This document shows, one piece after another, positions 17,549-26,355 of a DNA stretch of 64,000 bases. The notes under the pieces are model-generated. The model was not told where the DNA came from. It ran no database searches and saw only the letters and a list, made by a program, of their open reading frames with translations. Source of the stretch: Bryobacter aggregatus MPL3 (GTDB lineage: Bacteria > Acidobacteriota > Terriglobia > Bryobacterales > Bryobacteraceae). The stretch is from the NCBI RefSeq assembly GCF_000702445.1, contig NZ_JNIF01000003.1, positions 1,674,001-1,738,000 of the forward strand. Reading direction: 5' to 3'. Numbering within the stretch: the first letter of the stretch is position 1; every line of letters begins with the position of its first letter. The position numbers and the translations under genes are program-made.

Positions 17549-18845
17549 CTTTCGGTCCGAATCGTTTGCGGAGACCAAAAAAGCACAACGCGCTCGAGAC
17601 GAGCAACCACACCGCAGGCTCCGGCACATCGGCGAGTGCTGTGATCTGATAGATCGAGCCTCCGCCCCAGTCCAGGATGAACAGGGAGTCTGCGGTCGAA
17701 TAGATTCCGACCGGATTGTGAGAGAGTGTGCCGCTCTCGATGAAATGGATCAGTTCGGTGAAGGTGGAATTGGCGAACACGACGGGGTTCTGATTGTTGG
17801 TCCCCTCCGGACCTGTCCCGCCGCTGAACCCAACAAAAATGCCGTTTCGATAGAGTGCCGGGAACAGCGCGGGGCTGAAGGCGATCTCTGTGGGGCCTTC
17901 CGATCGAAAGCCGGAGACGGGCTGGAAATTGATCAGGCTTTGGGTCACCCCATTGCAGGCGCCCGGATTCGTTTCGATCAGCGTGTCGCTCCGATACTCC
18001 GGGTAGCAATTCGGAAACCCGAATTGCAGCACTTCTGTGCCGAGCTTGGCGGCAGGAATCCGATTCAGTTCATCGGCCTGGTAGGGCTCTGAAAAATTGG
18101 TGACATTGTCCTCATCGATTGCATTGTCGGCAAAGTACAGATCACCGCTTATGGGATCGAAAGCCATTCCGTACACATTGCGAATGCCGCCGGCGACCTG
18201 GCGCAGATTGGAAGCAATCGGCACATCGCCTGTCTCGTCGATGGTAATCATGTACAGCGAGTCGCCCTGCAATTGGGTGGGCGCCAGGCCGAAACCACTC
18301 ACGGTCACGGGGGATGTGGAGGCCTGTGCGTTGTACTGCGAGCCGACATTGAAGATGAGATCGATCGAACCAGGCTTGTCTGGGGTCGGACGCACCGCAA
18401 TGCCGGGCGTTGGATGTGCATAGTCTGGGGCGTACTCGAATTTGAGACTTCCGCTTGCCTGCAGAGGGTCTTCCGGGCTGACGCCAGGTGCGAGTGCGGT
18501 GATCGCAGTGTTGCCGAACTCTGCAATGTAATACAGCTTGCCGGCCTGCCGAATCTGTGTGGCCGGGCCTGCGTTCGCATTTGAGTAAAGGATTGTGGGC
18601 GCGCCATCGGCGACGCCATCAGAATTCAAATCTTGAAACCGGACCACCTGACTGGTGCCATAGCCCGGGGAAAGCAGCACCAGAAGCGAGCCATCGGAAG
18701 CCTTAATGGCGCTGCTTGGGAGCGGCAGACCCGTCGCAAACTGCGTCACGCGGAAGAGTGTCGCATCCACACTGGGCGTATTGAGGATATTGCTTGCTGA
18801 GAGGACCTGGGCCCAGACCAAAAAACAACACAGCGAAAGCTTCAT
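17538..18845 (-). CDS. secreted beta-propeller protein with PEP-CTERM anchor
   Basis: A 435-residue protein with a signal peptide (MKLSLCCFLVWAQVLSAS) and a ScyD/ScyE or sorbosone-dehydrogenase-like propeller region (VTQFATGLPLPSSAIKASDG, DLYFADNAIDED, PTEIAFSPALFP). The C-terminus is a PEP-CTERM sorting signal: VPEP, a hydrophobic helix and RKRFG. PEP-CTERM proteins are processed by an exosortase and are linked with extracellular polymer in many Acidobacteria. No exosortase gene is in the window. The enzymatic role, if any, is unknown. Confidence 0.82.
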   Translation of the reverse strand: MKLSLCCFLVWAQVLSASNILNTPSVDATLFRVTQFATGLPLPSSAIKASDGSLLVLLSPGYGTSQVVRFQDLNSDGVADGAPTILYSNANAGPATQIRQAGKLYYIAEFGNTAITALAPGVSPEDPLQASGSLKFEYAPDYAHPTPGIAVRPTPDKPGSIDLIFNVGSQYNAQASTSPVTVSGFGLAPTQLQGDSLYMITIDETGDVPIASNLRQVAGGIRNVYGMAFDPISGDLYFADNAIDEDNVTNFSEPYQADELNRIPAAKLGTEVLQFGFPNCYPEYRSDTLIETNPGACNGVTQSLINFQPVSGFRSEGPTEIAFSPALFPALYRNGIFVGFSGGTGPEGTNNQNPVVFANSTFTELIHFIESGTLSHNPVGIYSTADSLFILDWGGGSIYQITALADVPEPAVWLLVSSALCFFGLRKRFGPKVSA

Positions 18846-19009
18846 GATTGAAGCTAGCGATCCGCTTTCGTCTGCCGCAATCGAGAAATATGCTCAGTCG
18901 GCGGCGGAGAGAGACTGGGGGGCAGCTAAGGTCCCGGTTGGCTGCACTCTGTAAAAAATGTGGAAACTTGCTCGAAACCTTTCTTATCCCCGATAATCAA
19001 ATATCAGTA

Positions 19010-19687
19010 ATGAGTCTCCATGTGCTGGCCGCCCTCGTAGGCACCGCGTCCAGTGTAGTCAGTCTATTTTTTACCCCGTCGCCGGTAGCCATGCGTCGAC
19101 TCACCGCAGGCAGCGGTTTACTTCTGCTGCTCAGTGCACTCGGTGGATTTGGCGTCCCACTGGCCTTCGTCGCTGGTTTTCTGGGGGTCTGGCTCATCCA
19201 TCGCTATGTGCACCCGATCTGCCCGGCCTGTACGCACGATCATCAACATGATTCCTGCACCACGAGGCTCCATGGTTTCGGGATGCCGATGTTGTTGGCC
19301 TTGGCGCTCCATTCTTTTGCCGACGGCCTGAGCTCCGAACACACCACTAGCGCCCTTGCTGTCATTTTGCATAAGGTTCCCGAAGGCATTGCGATGGTGA
19401 TCTTGTTCCGTGCCGCATTGGAGCGGAATTCGCAGATTTTTGCCGCAGTCGTTACGGTTCAGTTCATGACGGTTCTGGGCGGGATGAGCGTCAATGGGGT
19501 TTGGGCCGAGCAACTGAAATCTCTGGCCGCAGGTTCGATGCTCTTCCTCGGTTTGCACTCACTGCATGCGCTCAGCCAGCGCTGGTCGGCGCTTGTGCCA
19601 GTCCGTCCGCTTTTGGAATTCCTGGCCCACAGCCAGCAGAGCGTTCTCGGTAAACGCACGTCCCATGAGCGTCACTCCCACCGGTAA
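19010..19687 (+). CDS. ZIP family divalent metal transporter
   Basis: A 225-residue membrane protein with about seven hydrophobic segments. The ZIP metal-site motifs HSFADGL (101-107) and HKVPEG (121-126) are present, and the loop at 71-83 (CPACTHDHQHDSC) is Cys/His rich as in metal-sensing loops of ZIPs. It should import zinc or iron across the inner membrane. ATG 19010 begins the first helix; the open frame upstream has no family match. The last 43 codons run antisense through the 3' end of the amidase gene, an overlap of 129 bp. Confidence 0.82.
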   Translation: MSLHVLAALVGTASSVVSLFFTPSPVAMRRLTAGSGLLLLLSALGGFGVPLAFVAGFLGVWLIHRYVHPICPACTHDHQHDSCTTRLHGFGMPMLLALALHSFADGLSSEHTTSALAVILHKVPEGIAMVILFRAALERNSQIFAAVVTVQFMTVLGGMSVNGVWAEQLKSLAAGSMLFLGLHSLHALSQRWSALVPVRPLLEFLAHSQQSVLGKRTSHERHSHR

Positions 19688-21001
19688 ACCCTTTACCAAC
19701 CCACAAGGCAGCGTGAGCGCGGGCAGGCCCGCCAGATTCCCCGCCGGGGTGTGAGCGTTAAAGCCGCGCTTGCGGCCCGCAGGGACCGGGCTCCCTGGCG
19801 CATCGAGCGGCACTGCGACTTCGTTGGCAATGCCACGCCGCGTGGGCACCAGAATCATATCGATGTTGTAGAAGAAGTCCTTGAATGCTTCGATTACCTG
19901 CCGCCGGATCCGCATGGCGCGCAGATAGTCCTTGGCCAGGAGTTCGCCCGCAGCCTTCAAGCCTGCAATCTGCTTCTCGTCGGCAAGCTGCTCCACCTTG
20001 CCACTGGTGACCAATTCCTCAAAGATACTGGCCTGCTCGGCTTGCAGGATTGTGCTCAGGATGGCGCCATACGGGAAGTCTGGCAGCTCCGCTTCCTTCA
20101 ACTGGAAACCCATCGCTCGAAACACCCGTAAGGTCTCGGCAAAGGCAGAACGCGCTTCCGGGTCTGCCCATTCTTCCCAATCGACCGGCGCATAGCCGAT
20201 CGTGTAATCCGCAAAAGGCCGGGCAAACTGCGGGGTGTAGGCGAAACCCTTGCCTGCGCTCATCGGGTCGTCGTCGTCACCACCGGCAATGACGTCGAGG
20301 ATGACGCCGCAGTCTTCGGCTGTCCTGGCCATGGGGCCGATCTTATCGAGAGTCCAGCTCAAGGCCATCGCGCCGGCCCGGCTCACGAGTCCGTAGGTGG
20401 GACGCAAGCCGGTGATGCCGCAGAAGGCGGCAGGAGTCAGAATGCTGCCGCTGGTTTCGCTGCCCAAGGCAAAGCTCACCAGACCGGCAGCGACGGCCGC
20501 ACCGCTGCCGCTGGAGGATCCACCCGCCCAGCGTGTTTTGTCCCAAGGGTTCAGACAGGGGCCGGTCAGCGAAGCCTTGGCCCAGCGATAGCCGGGGCCA
20601 CCGGCGAGTTCGATCATCGCCAGCTTGCCAATCAGCACGGCGCCCATCTTATCGAGATTCGTCAGGACGGTTGCGGGCTTGTCGAAGACTTGATCCGCGT
20701 AGGGCTTGGCGCCCCAGGTGGTGGGATGCTTGGGCCAGGCGAGCAAATCTTTTGCGCCAAAAGGCACGCCTTGCAGCTTGCCGCGAAAGCGTTCAATCTT
20801 GCGGTCCTTATCGACGTCCTTGGCCCGGCGAATCGCGTCCCTGCGCAGGCTGAGCGCGAGCGCGTTGTGCTCGCCTCCGATGCCTTCGAGACGATCGAGA
20901 TAAGCCCGGGTTAACTCTTCACTGGAGTAGTCGCCCTTCCGCCATCCAGCATTCAGTTCCGTGGCGGAGGCGAAGAACAGATCGACACCGGCAATTGCCA
21001 T
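19559..21001 (-). CDS. amidase (amidase signature family)
   Basis: A 480-residue amidase-signature enzyme. The Ser-cisSer-Lys triad is visible: Lys84 in FGAKDLL, the Ser-rich loop GGSSSGSG (160-167) and the nucleophile at the end of GSETSGS (about 186). Family members hydrolyse C-N amide bonds; indole-acetamide, aryl amide or GatA-like specificity cannot be told. It starts three bases after the stop of a small Tat-signal protein, so it is the last gene of an aroDE-small protein-amidase operon. It has no signal peptide of its own. Confidence 0.88.
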   Translation of the reverse strand: MAIAGVDLFFASATELNAGWRKGDYSSEELTRAYLDRLEGIGGEHNALALSLRRDAIRRAKDVDKDRKIERFRGKLQGVPFGAKDLLAWPKHPTTWGAKPYADQVFDKPATVLTNLDKMGAVLIGKLAMIELAGGPGYRWAKASLTGPCLNPWDKTRWAGGSSSGSGAAVAAGLVSFALGSETSGSILTPAAFCGITGLRPTYGLVSRAGAMALSWTLDKIGPMARTAEDCGVILDVIAGGDDDDPMSAGKGFAYTPQFARPFADYTIGYAPVDWEEWADPEARSAFAETLRVFRAMGFQLKEAELPDFPYGAILSTILQAEQASIFEELVTSGKVEQLADEKQIAGLKAAGELLAKDYLRAMRIRRQVIEAFKDFFYNIDMILVPTRRGIANEVAVPLDAPGSPVPAGRKRGFNAHTPAGNLAGLPALTLPCGLVKGLPVGVTLMGRAFTENALLAVGQEFQKRTDWHKRRPALAERMQ

Positions 21002-21004
21002 GCT

Positions 21005-21175
21005 CTATGCCTTGAATACGAAGGCTGGCTCTACCGCCATGGGGAGCTTGACCTTTTCGAGGGCTTCCCGATTGGCGCGCATAGAGGCGCGAGCCTGCTC
21101 GAGAAGCTCCGGAGTTTGGGCCTGTAGCGGGACGGCGAGTGCCGTGGTGGAGAGCAGCCAATCGCGACGCTTCAC
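21005..21175 (-). CDS. 56-residue Tat-signal protein between aroDE and amidase
   Basis: A small gene starting at GTG 21175 and sharing the bases GTGA with the aroDE stop, which implies translational coupling. The product begins with a twin-arginine signal (KRRDWLLSTTALAVPLQAQ), leaving a ~36-residue Glu/Ala-rich helix ending EPAFVFKA. It stops three bases before the amidase. It may be a separate secreted peptide, or the leader part of an amidase family protein that in this genome is a separate reading frame. No homologue can be named with certainty. Confidence 0.6.
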   Translation of the reverse strand: MKRRDWLLSTTALAVPLQAQTPELLEQARASMRANREALEKVKLPMAVEPAFVFKA

Positions 21176-22671
21176 TTCAGCGCCTCCAGAGCCGCCTTTT
21201 CCATCACGCTGTGAGGAGCACTCTCGCCCATCCAAATCTCGAACTGCTGCGCAGCCTGGGTGAGAAACATTTCGAGCCCGGGGATGACTTCGCCGCCTTG
21301 CGACTTTGCCCGGCGCAGCAACTCTGTTTCGAGCGGGTTGTAAACCATATCGAAGGTGACGTCGGCGGGGATCGCTCCATCGAAGAAGCAGTCCTTGACG
21401 TTTGGCCACATGCCCATCGGAGTGGCATGCACCAGCGCATCGAATTTCTTGCCGTTCAACTGTTCGCGCAACAAGGGTTCTGCTCCGCACATTTTGGAAA
21501 GAGCACGAACACGATCGGGGTTGCGGCCACTGATGACAACTTTGGCGCCCGCGTCGGCCAAGGCAAAGGCCGCGCCGCGAGCCGCGCCGCCATTGCCCAC
21601 GAGCAATACGGTGCTTCGATTCAACTTGATTCGCTTGCCGAGCGGTTGGGTGACGGCGGCAGCATCGGTATTGGTGCCGCGCCATTTGCCGGCCTTCTTC
21701 CAAACCGTATTGACCGCGCCGATGCGGCGGGCCAGCGGATCGATCACATCGAGATAACGCATGATCCGTTGCTTGTGCGGCAGAGTGACGCTGAAGCCCT
21801 GCACCGGAAGATTCTCGCAGAGCGTGAGGAAGTCTTTCAGTTGGGTGGGCTTCACCAGAAACGGAAGATACACCGCGTCGAGCCGTCGCGCCTGGAACGC
21901 GCGATTGTGCACGGTGGGGCTGAGCGAATGGCGCACCGGGTCTGCCACCACGCCATAAATTTTTGCGCTCTTGGTCAGCTTGTCGATGCGATAGAGCTGC
22001 CGCAGGAGCCGCGCTCCCACCTGGCCTGCCGCGGTGCCCTCTACGGCATTGGGCGCGGCATAAGTGTAGATGCCGCCATGCGAATTGCACAGCACACGGG
22101 TGGCGAATCCGACTTCGCCCATCGCGAGCAAAATCATCGGCACCTTCGGGTGCGCCTTCTGCAAGGCAAGAACCTTCGAGGCATCACTGGGCTTGCGGGC
22201 TGTGGTGACCACCTTATAGGCGTCCGCCGGAACTTTCATCATCCGGCGCAGCACGGGCTCGAGGGGCGGAGTGCCCTCATAGTTGTGCCAACTCACGATC
22301 AAGTGGGCCTTGGCGCGCAACTGTTCGCAGCGCGCGATGGTCTTCTCGGCTGTTTCCACTTCGACATCGATGGCATGAGCGCCGGCGTCAATGGCGGCGT
22401 CCAGAATTTTCATCTGGTCGTCAATGACACCGTTGTATTTGCCGTGGTTCTGGTGCCGCCGGCAGGTCACAAGAAGCGATACATCGGGGTGCTTCTGCGT
22501 GAAGGCCGTAATCGCTTTCAGACCCGCCTCGGGCTTGGTTAGATAGTCGAGCCGGAATTCAAGGAATTGCTCTCCGGCCGCGACTTCTTTTTCTGCTTGA
22601 TCCAGCAGTTTCTCGACTGTGGGTAAACCCAAAGCGATGCATACTTTGGGTAGTGCCGCGCGCGTGGACAT
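21172..22671 (-). CDS. aroDE: bifunctional 3-dehydroquinate dehydratase / shikimate dehydrogenase
   Basis: A 499-residue fusion doing two successive steps of the shikimate pathway. Residues 1-235 are a type I dehydroquinase with catalytic His129 (VSWHNYEG) and Schiff-base Lys153 (AYKVVTTA). Residues 238-499 are shikimate dehydrogenase with the substrate site HSLSPTVHN, Lys300 (LPHKQR), NTD (334-336) and NADP-binding GNGGAARG (359-366). This order matches the plant and chlamydial fusion enzymes. It heads the operon with the small Tat protein and amidase. Confidence 0.93.
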   Translation of the reverse strand: MSTRAALPKVCIALGLPTVEKLLDQAEKEVAAGEQFLEFRLDYLTKPEAGLKAITAFTQKHPDVSLLVTCRRHQNHGKYNGVIDDQMKILDAAIDAGAHAIDVEVETAEKTIARCEQLRAKAHLIVSWHNYEGTPPLEPVLRRMMKVPADAYKVVTTARKPSDASKVLALQKAHPKVPMILLAMGEVGFATRVLCNSHGGIYTYAAPNAVEGTAAGQVGARLLRQLYRIDKLTKSAKIYGVVADPVRHSLSPTVHNRAFQARRLDAVYLPFLVKPTQLKDFLTLCENLPVQGFSVTLPHKQRIMRYLDVIDPLARRIGAVNTVWKKAGKWRGTNTDAAAVTQPLGKRIKLNRSTVLLVGNGGAARGAAFALADAGAKVVISGRNPDRVRALSKMCGAEPLLREQLNGKKFDALVHATPMGMWPNVKDCFFDGAIPADVTFDMVYNPLETELLRRAKSQGGEVIPGLEMFLTQAAQQFEIWMGESAPHSVMEKAALEALK

Positions 22672-22688
22672 AGGTTGGAAAACGTCCC

Positions 22689-23384
22689 CTAGCTTACCAC
22701 CGCTGCACTTAGCTCTTCTTTATGGGGAAGGGTCTCGAGGTGAGCCTTCCACGCATCAAGAAGCGCAGCAGGGTGCCTTACGCCAAATCGGGCAATGCCC
22801 ATTTCCTTGAGAATCAGAACTTCCTCCAGACTCTTTCCATCGATCATGAGTTTGACTTCCACCTGCGGTACGCAGTTCCGCAGTAAGATCTCCACCTGTC
22901 CAATGCGATACTCGCTCGCACTTAAAATTGCAACTCCGCTGTTCTTTGCCATCTCGCAAAGACTTGCCATCTGCTCTTCATCGAGGAGCGAGACGTCGAC
23001 ACTGGCGGTCAACTTCGTGCCTGTTTCTGTGCAGATTCTCACCAGTTGCTGTAGCTCGCCTTCGACGTAGGCAAACTGGCGGCTCATCATCTTGGGCAGA
23101 TTCACTTTCGCCTCTGCCAGTGAGGCGCCGCGCTGCAGCATGTCTTGCACTTCAAACAGCTTCACTGCCGTTGTCGCATCCCCTGGCGCGGCACTGGTTC
23201 TGCTGGCCAGCCGCAGGGGCGCCTGCACCCAGCTGCGGGCCAAATCGAGATCGCACGGTCTCACGATCACACTGCCCACGGCATAGCTTGCGGCACGCCT
23301 GCAACCTTCATGCACCTGCTCTTCTGTCATCAAAGGACTCGAAAGGTGGTAGTCGATCCTCCCCGCTAGATCACGATATTCCAT
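22689..23384 (-). CDS. DeoC-like aldolase-fold protein lacking key catalytic residues
   Basis: A 231-residue protein that aligns along its length with deoxyribose-phosphate aldolase: IDYHLSSPLMTEEQV, SVIVRPCDL, VKLFEVQDMLQRGAS, TGTKLTASVDVSLLDEEQ and VKLMIDGKSLEEV. The Schiff-base lysine segment of DeoC (KTSTG) is replaced by SASEY, and the Asp of the proton relay (EVDVV) is replaced by Lys (EAKVN). Only the second lysine (VKxxxxG) is kept. It may have another reaction or no activity. It is 17 bp upstream of aroDE and likely cotranscribed. Confidence 0.7.
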   Translation of the reverse strand: MEYRDLAGRIDYHLSSPLMTEEQVHEGCRRAASYAVGSVIVRPCDLDLARSWVQAPLRLASRTSAAPGDATTAVKLFEVQDMLQRGASLAEAKVNLPKMMSRQFAYVEGELQQLVRICTETGTKLTASVDVSLLDEEQMASLCEMAKNSGVAILSASEYRIGQVEILLRNCVPQVEVKLMIDGKSLEEVLILKEMGIARFGVRHPAALLDAWKAHLETLPHKEELSAAVVS

Positions 23385-23406
23385 TCCTTTAGTTATAAAG
23401 GTTAAG

Positions 23407-25407
23407 ATGCGTCCTCTGCTTGCCCTCCTCCTGCTTGGTCTCGGTGCGACGGCTGCAAAACGGCCAATCACGCACGAATCGATGTGGCTGATGAAGCGCG
23501 TAGGAGCGCCGAGTTTATCGCCCGACGGCAGAATCGCCGTCTTCAGCGTGGTGTTTCCGGCCTACGATCCCAAAGAGCAAAGTAGCGATCTCTGGACGGT
23601 GCCAACGGACGGATCGAGTGCGCCGCGCCAGCTCACGCACACCCGGGCTGCCGAATCTGCGGTTGCCTGGTCTCCCGATAGCCGGCGCATCGCCTTCACC
23701 ACCACGCGCGAGGGCGACAACGATCCGCAGGTTTATGTTCTCGAACTGGGCATCGCAGAAGCGCAGCGCTACACCAACATTGAGGGCGGGGCGAGCGAGC
23801 CGCGCTGGTCGCCAGACGGCAAGAAGCTGCTCTTCGCCGCCAATGTCTCCGATGCGCCAAAGCGCAAATCGAATGCCCGTGTCTATGAAGGCTTTCCCAT
23901 TCGCTACTGGGACCATTGGCTCGATGCGAAGCGGGCCCACATTTTTGTGATGGACGATCACGCAGGGGCCACCCCCATCGACATTCTGGCTAATACGAAT
24001 CTGGGTGGCACCCTCACCACCACCGGAGAAGAACTGAACGCCACCTGGACTCCCGACAGCAAATCGATCCTCTTCCAATCAGACATCAATCGCAACGAAG
24101 CGGCCTTTGCGCAGGTGAAGAGCAAGATCTTCCTTGTCCCGGCCGAGGGCGGCAAGCCGCAGCCTTTGTCTGCCGGAGCTTATTCGTACTCCAATCCCAG
24201 ATTCCGGCCCGACGGCAAAGCGCTGTATCTGATCGAGAGCCGCGAAGGGGTCAACAACACGACCTATAGCTTGAATCGCCTGGCGATGATTCCTTGGCCG
24301 CAGGGCGGTGTGCCCCGCACGATCTCAGAGTCGATCGACAAATCCATCGACTCCTTTGTCTTTTCCGCCGACTCCAGGCAAATTGTCTTCAGCACCGATG
24401 AGCAAGGGCTGGGCAAGCTTTTCGTGATGTCTGCGGAAGGCGGGGCTGCCGTCGAGTACCAGCCTCAGACGGCTGGTAATTTTTCGAATCTGGTGCAAAG
24501 CGGCCCAGTGCTGGTTGCGAATTACGACAGTGCCACGCGCCCCGCAGAAATCCAGGTTCTCGATCGCGACCCGGCCAAGACCCGGACTCTCACCCACTTC
24601 AACGACACCGCGCTGGCCGATCTCGATCTCTCCACTCCCCAGCACTTCAGCTTCACTTCGAAGAAAGGCCGCTCGATCCACAATCTGCTGATCCTGCCTC
24701 CGAACTTCGATGAGACCAAGAAGTACCCGCTGCTGGCGTTGATCCATGGGGGGCCGCACAGCATGTGGAAAGATCAGTTTTTCCTCCGCTGGAACTACCA
24801 TCTCCTCGCCTCACCCGGCTATGTGATTCTGCTCACCAACTACACCGGGTCTACTGGCTTTGGCGAGAAATTTGCGCAAAACATCCAGGGCGATCCGCTC
24901 GCCACTCCGGGCGAGGAGATCAATCAGGCGGTGGACGAAGCGCTACAGCGCTTTTCGTTTCTCGATCCGGCGCGGCTTGCTGCCGGTGGCGCGAGCTATG
25001 GCGGGCATCTGGCGAACTGGCTGCAAGCGACGACGACACGCTACAAGTGCCTGGTCAGCCACGCCGGGCTCATCAATCTCGAGACCCAATGGGGCACCAG
25101 CGACACGATCTACTCGCGCGAGGTGAACAATGGCGGGCCGGTCTGGATGCAGGGCGAGGTCTGGCGCAAGCAGAATCCCATCCGCTATGCCGCGAATTTC
25201 AAGACCCCGGTGCTGGTGACGGTTGGAGAACGGGATTACCGCGTGCCGCTCAACAACACACTCGAGTATTGGAGCGTCCTGCAACGGCAGCGCATTCCGT
25301 CCAAGCTGATTGTCTTTCCCGACGCGAATCACTGGATTCTCAAGGCCGAGGACAGCCGCTTTTTCTATCAGGAAGTGCTGGACTGGTTCGCTCGCTGGCT
25401 ACATTAA
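23407..25407 (+). CDS. S9 family prolyl-oligopeptidase-type peptidase
   Basis: A 666-residue protein with a signal peptide (MRPLLALLLLGLGATAA). The first ~400 residues are a WD40-like propeller with repeated SPDG/SPDS motifs (PSLSPDGR, VAWSPDSR, PRWSPDGK). The C-terminal third is an alpha/beta hydrolase: nucleophile in GGASYGGH (Ser ~529), Asp in VGERDYRVP (~610) and His in DANHWI (~642). This is the acylaminoacyl-peptidase/dipeptidyl-peptidase type, probably acting on peptides in the periplasm. It overlaps the convergent ATPase gene by 9 bp. Confidence 0.92.
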   Translation: MRPLLALLLLGLGATAAKRPITHESMWLMKRVGAPSLSPDGRIAVFSVVFPAYDPKEQSSDLWTVPTDGSSAPRQLTHTRAAESAVAWSPDSRRIAFTTTREGDNDPQVYVLELGIAEAQRYTNIEGGASEPRWSPDGKKLLFAANVSDAPKRKSNARVYEGFPIRYWDHWLDAKRAHIFVMDDHAGATPIDILANTNLGGTLTTTGEELNATWTPDSKSILFQSDINRNEAAFAQVKSKIFLVPAEGGKPQPLSAGAYSYSNPRFRPDGKALYLIESREGVNNTTYSLNRLAMIPWPQGGVPRTISESIDKSIDSFVFSADSRQIVFSTDEQGLGKLFVMSAEGGAAVEYQPQTAGNFSNLVQSGPVLVANYDSATRPAEIQVLDRDPAKTRTLTHFNDTALADLDLSTPQHFSFTSKKGRSIHNLLILPPNFDETKKYPLLALIHGGPHSMWKDQFFLRWNYHLLASPGYVILLTNYTGSTGFGEKFAQNIQGDPLATPGEEINQAVDEALQRFSFLDPARLAAGGASYGGHLANWLQATTTRYKCLVSHAGLINLETQWGTSDTIYSREVNNGGPVWMQGEVWRKQNPIRYAANFKTPVLVTVGERDYRVPLNNTLEYWSVLQRQRIPSKLIVFPDANHWILKAEDSRFFYQEVLDWFARWLH

Positions 25408-26013
25408 GGTCGTCGCGCCCTGCACGCCCATGGTGCCGTCGGCGACATTCTTGTTTTTGTGCTCGTCGAGGTTGATGACGTAGGTATCCTTCGAATCGAG
25501 CAGGATCGGCGAGTGCGTCGCGCAAATGATGCGGAAGTTCTTCTGATCCACCAATTCCATCAGCATCTTGAGGATGCGGCGCTGGTTGCTGGTGGAGAGC
25601 GCCATTTCCGGCTCGTCGAGCAGCAGGATGGTGCCGTCGGGCAGGCTCGGGAAGTTTTCGCGGAACATCGCGAGCATCACCTGGCCGTGGCTTGCCATCT
25701 GGAGAAACTCGATCATCTGCGGGTTGTCCTGGAACAGATCCAGCTGCATGCGCGGGTTGTGTTGTTCCGCATCGAACATGTAGGGCGTGCCCAGTTTATT
25801 GACACCAGTGTCGAGACGGTAGATGTAGCCATCGACGCTCTCATTGCGCAGTGCGTAGTAGATGGAGTGGAGCAGGGTGCTCTTTCCCGCGCCATTGTCG
25901 CCCGCCAGCATGACAAGCGGATGGGACAGGTCGACCACCATCGGCATGTGAAAGTTCAAATTCACAAACACCGGGTGCGCGAGGATCTTGAGAAACATAG
26001 GGCTGGACGTCAA
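25399..26013 (-). CDS. small AAA/ABC-type ATPase
   Basis: A 204-residue stand-alone ATPase of the AAA_21/OLD-like group: Walker A GDNGAGKS (38-45), Walker B ILLLDEPEMAL (about 129-139) and an H-loop ICATHSP (about 163). There is no signature-bearing membrane partner and no TOPRIM domain. It starts at TTG 26013, nine bases after AGGAG; an ATG at 25998 lacks a ribosome site. It follows an AbrB-family gene by 12 bp, so the two form a probable operon. Role unknown: such ATPases are seen in toxin, defence and repair contexts. Confidence 0.72.
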   Translation of the reverse strand: MTSSPMFLKILAHPVFVNLNFHMPMVVDLSHPLVMLAGDNGAGKSTLLHSIYYALRNESVDGYIYRLDTGVNKLGTPYMFDAEQHNPRMQLDLFQDNPQMIEFLQMASHGQVMLAMFRENFPSLPDGTILLLDEPEMALSTSNQRRILKMLMELVDQKNFRIICATHSPILLDSKDTYVINLDEHKNKNVADGTMGVQGATTLM

Positions 26014-26025
26014 GGCTAGAAACTC

Positions 26026-26322
26026 CTAGCTACCAGAATAGCGTTCATGCGGCACATCTTCGGGCTCAAATCCCATGCGCCGCACTTCTTCAATGGCGGC
26101 CAGATACTCGCCCAGATCCTCGGCTCCGCTCAGCAGACGGCTCGCCATCTTCAGCCGGGCGTCCGGTTCGGGGTTGTGCAGCTTGGCGAGACGAAGCCGA
26201 AGCGTCGCTTCGACCTCGTCCACAATTAAAAGGCACCCATCTTCCATTCCGAGCTGTCTGCGCAGTTTTGCGGGAATCACGACGGTTCCCCGCTTGCCCA
26301 TCTGAAGAAATTGAGAAGCCAT
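26026..26322 (-). CDS. AbrB/MazE/SpoVT family DNA-binding protein
   Basis: A 98-residue protein whose first 45 residues are a SpoVT-AbrB swapped-hairpin domain (GKRGTVVIPAKLRRQLGMEDG). The C-terminal half is helical and acidic. Such proteins act as transition-state regulators or as antitoxins that autoregulate. It lies 33 bp below rpsD and directly above an ATPase gene. A perfect 13-bp palindrome just upstream of its ATG is a candidate operator. No classical toxin (PIN, MazF) is nearby. Confidence 0.8.
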   Translation of the reverse strand: MASQFLQMGKRGTVVIPAKLRRQLGMEDGCLLIVDEVEATLRLRLAKLHNPEPDARLKMASRLLSGAEDLGEYLAAIEEVRRMGFEPEDVPHERYSGS

Positions 26323-26333
26323 GCCCCAGAATA

Positions 26334-26346
26334 TCTGAAATTCAGA
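26334..26346. promoter_or_regulatory. 13-bp palindrome upstream of the AbrB-family gene
   Basis: TCTGAAATTCAGA is a perfect inverted repeat centred 18 bp above the AbrB-family start codon, in the short rpsD-abrB gap. Its position suits an autoregulatory operator, which is inferred, not shown. Confidence 0.4.
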
Positions 26347-26355
26347 AATTCTGAT

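Noticed and set aside
21176-22090. Long upstream extension of the 56-residue Tat protein frame
   Set aside because: Antisense-like Arg/Gly-rich translation of aroDE in another frame; the GTG at 21175 gives a proper Tat signal.
25399-26322. Classical toxin-antitoxin call for the AbrB/ATPase pair
   Set aside because: The partner is an ATPase, not a known toxin fold; kept only as a finding.
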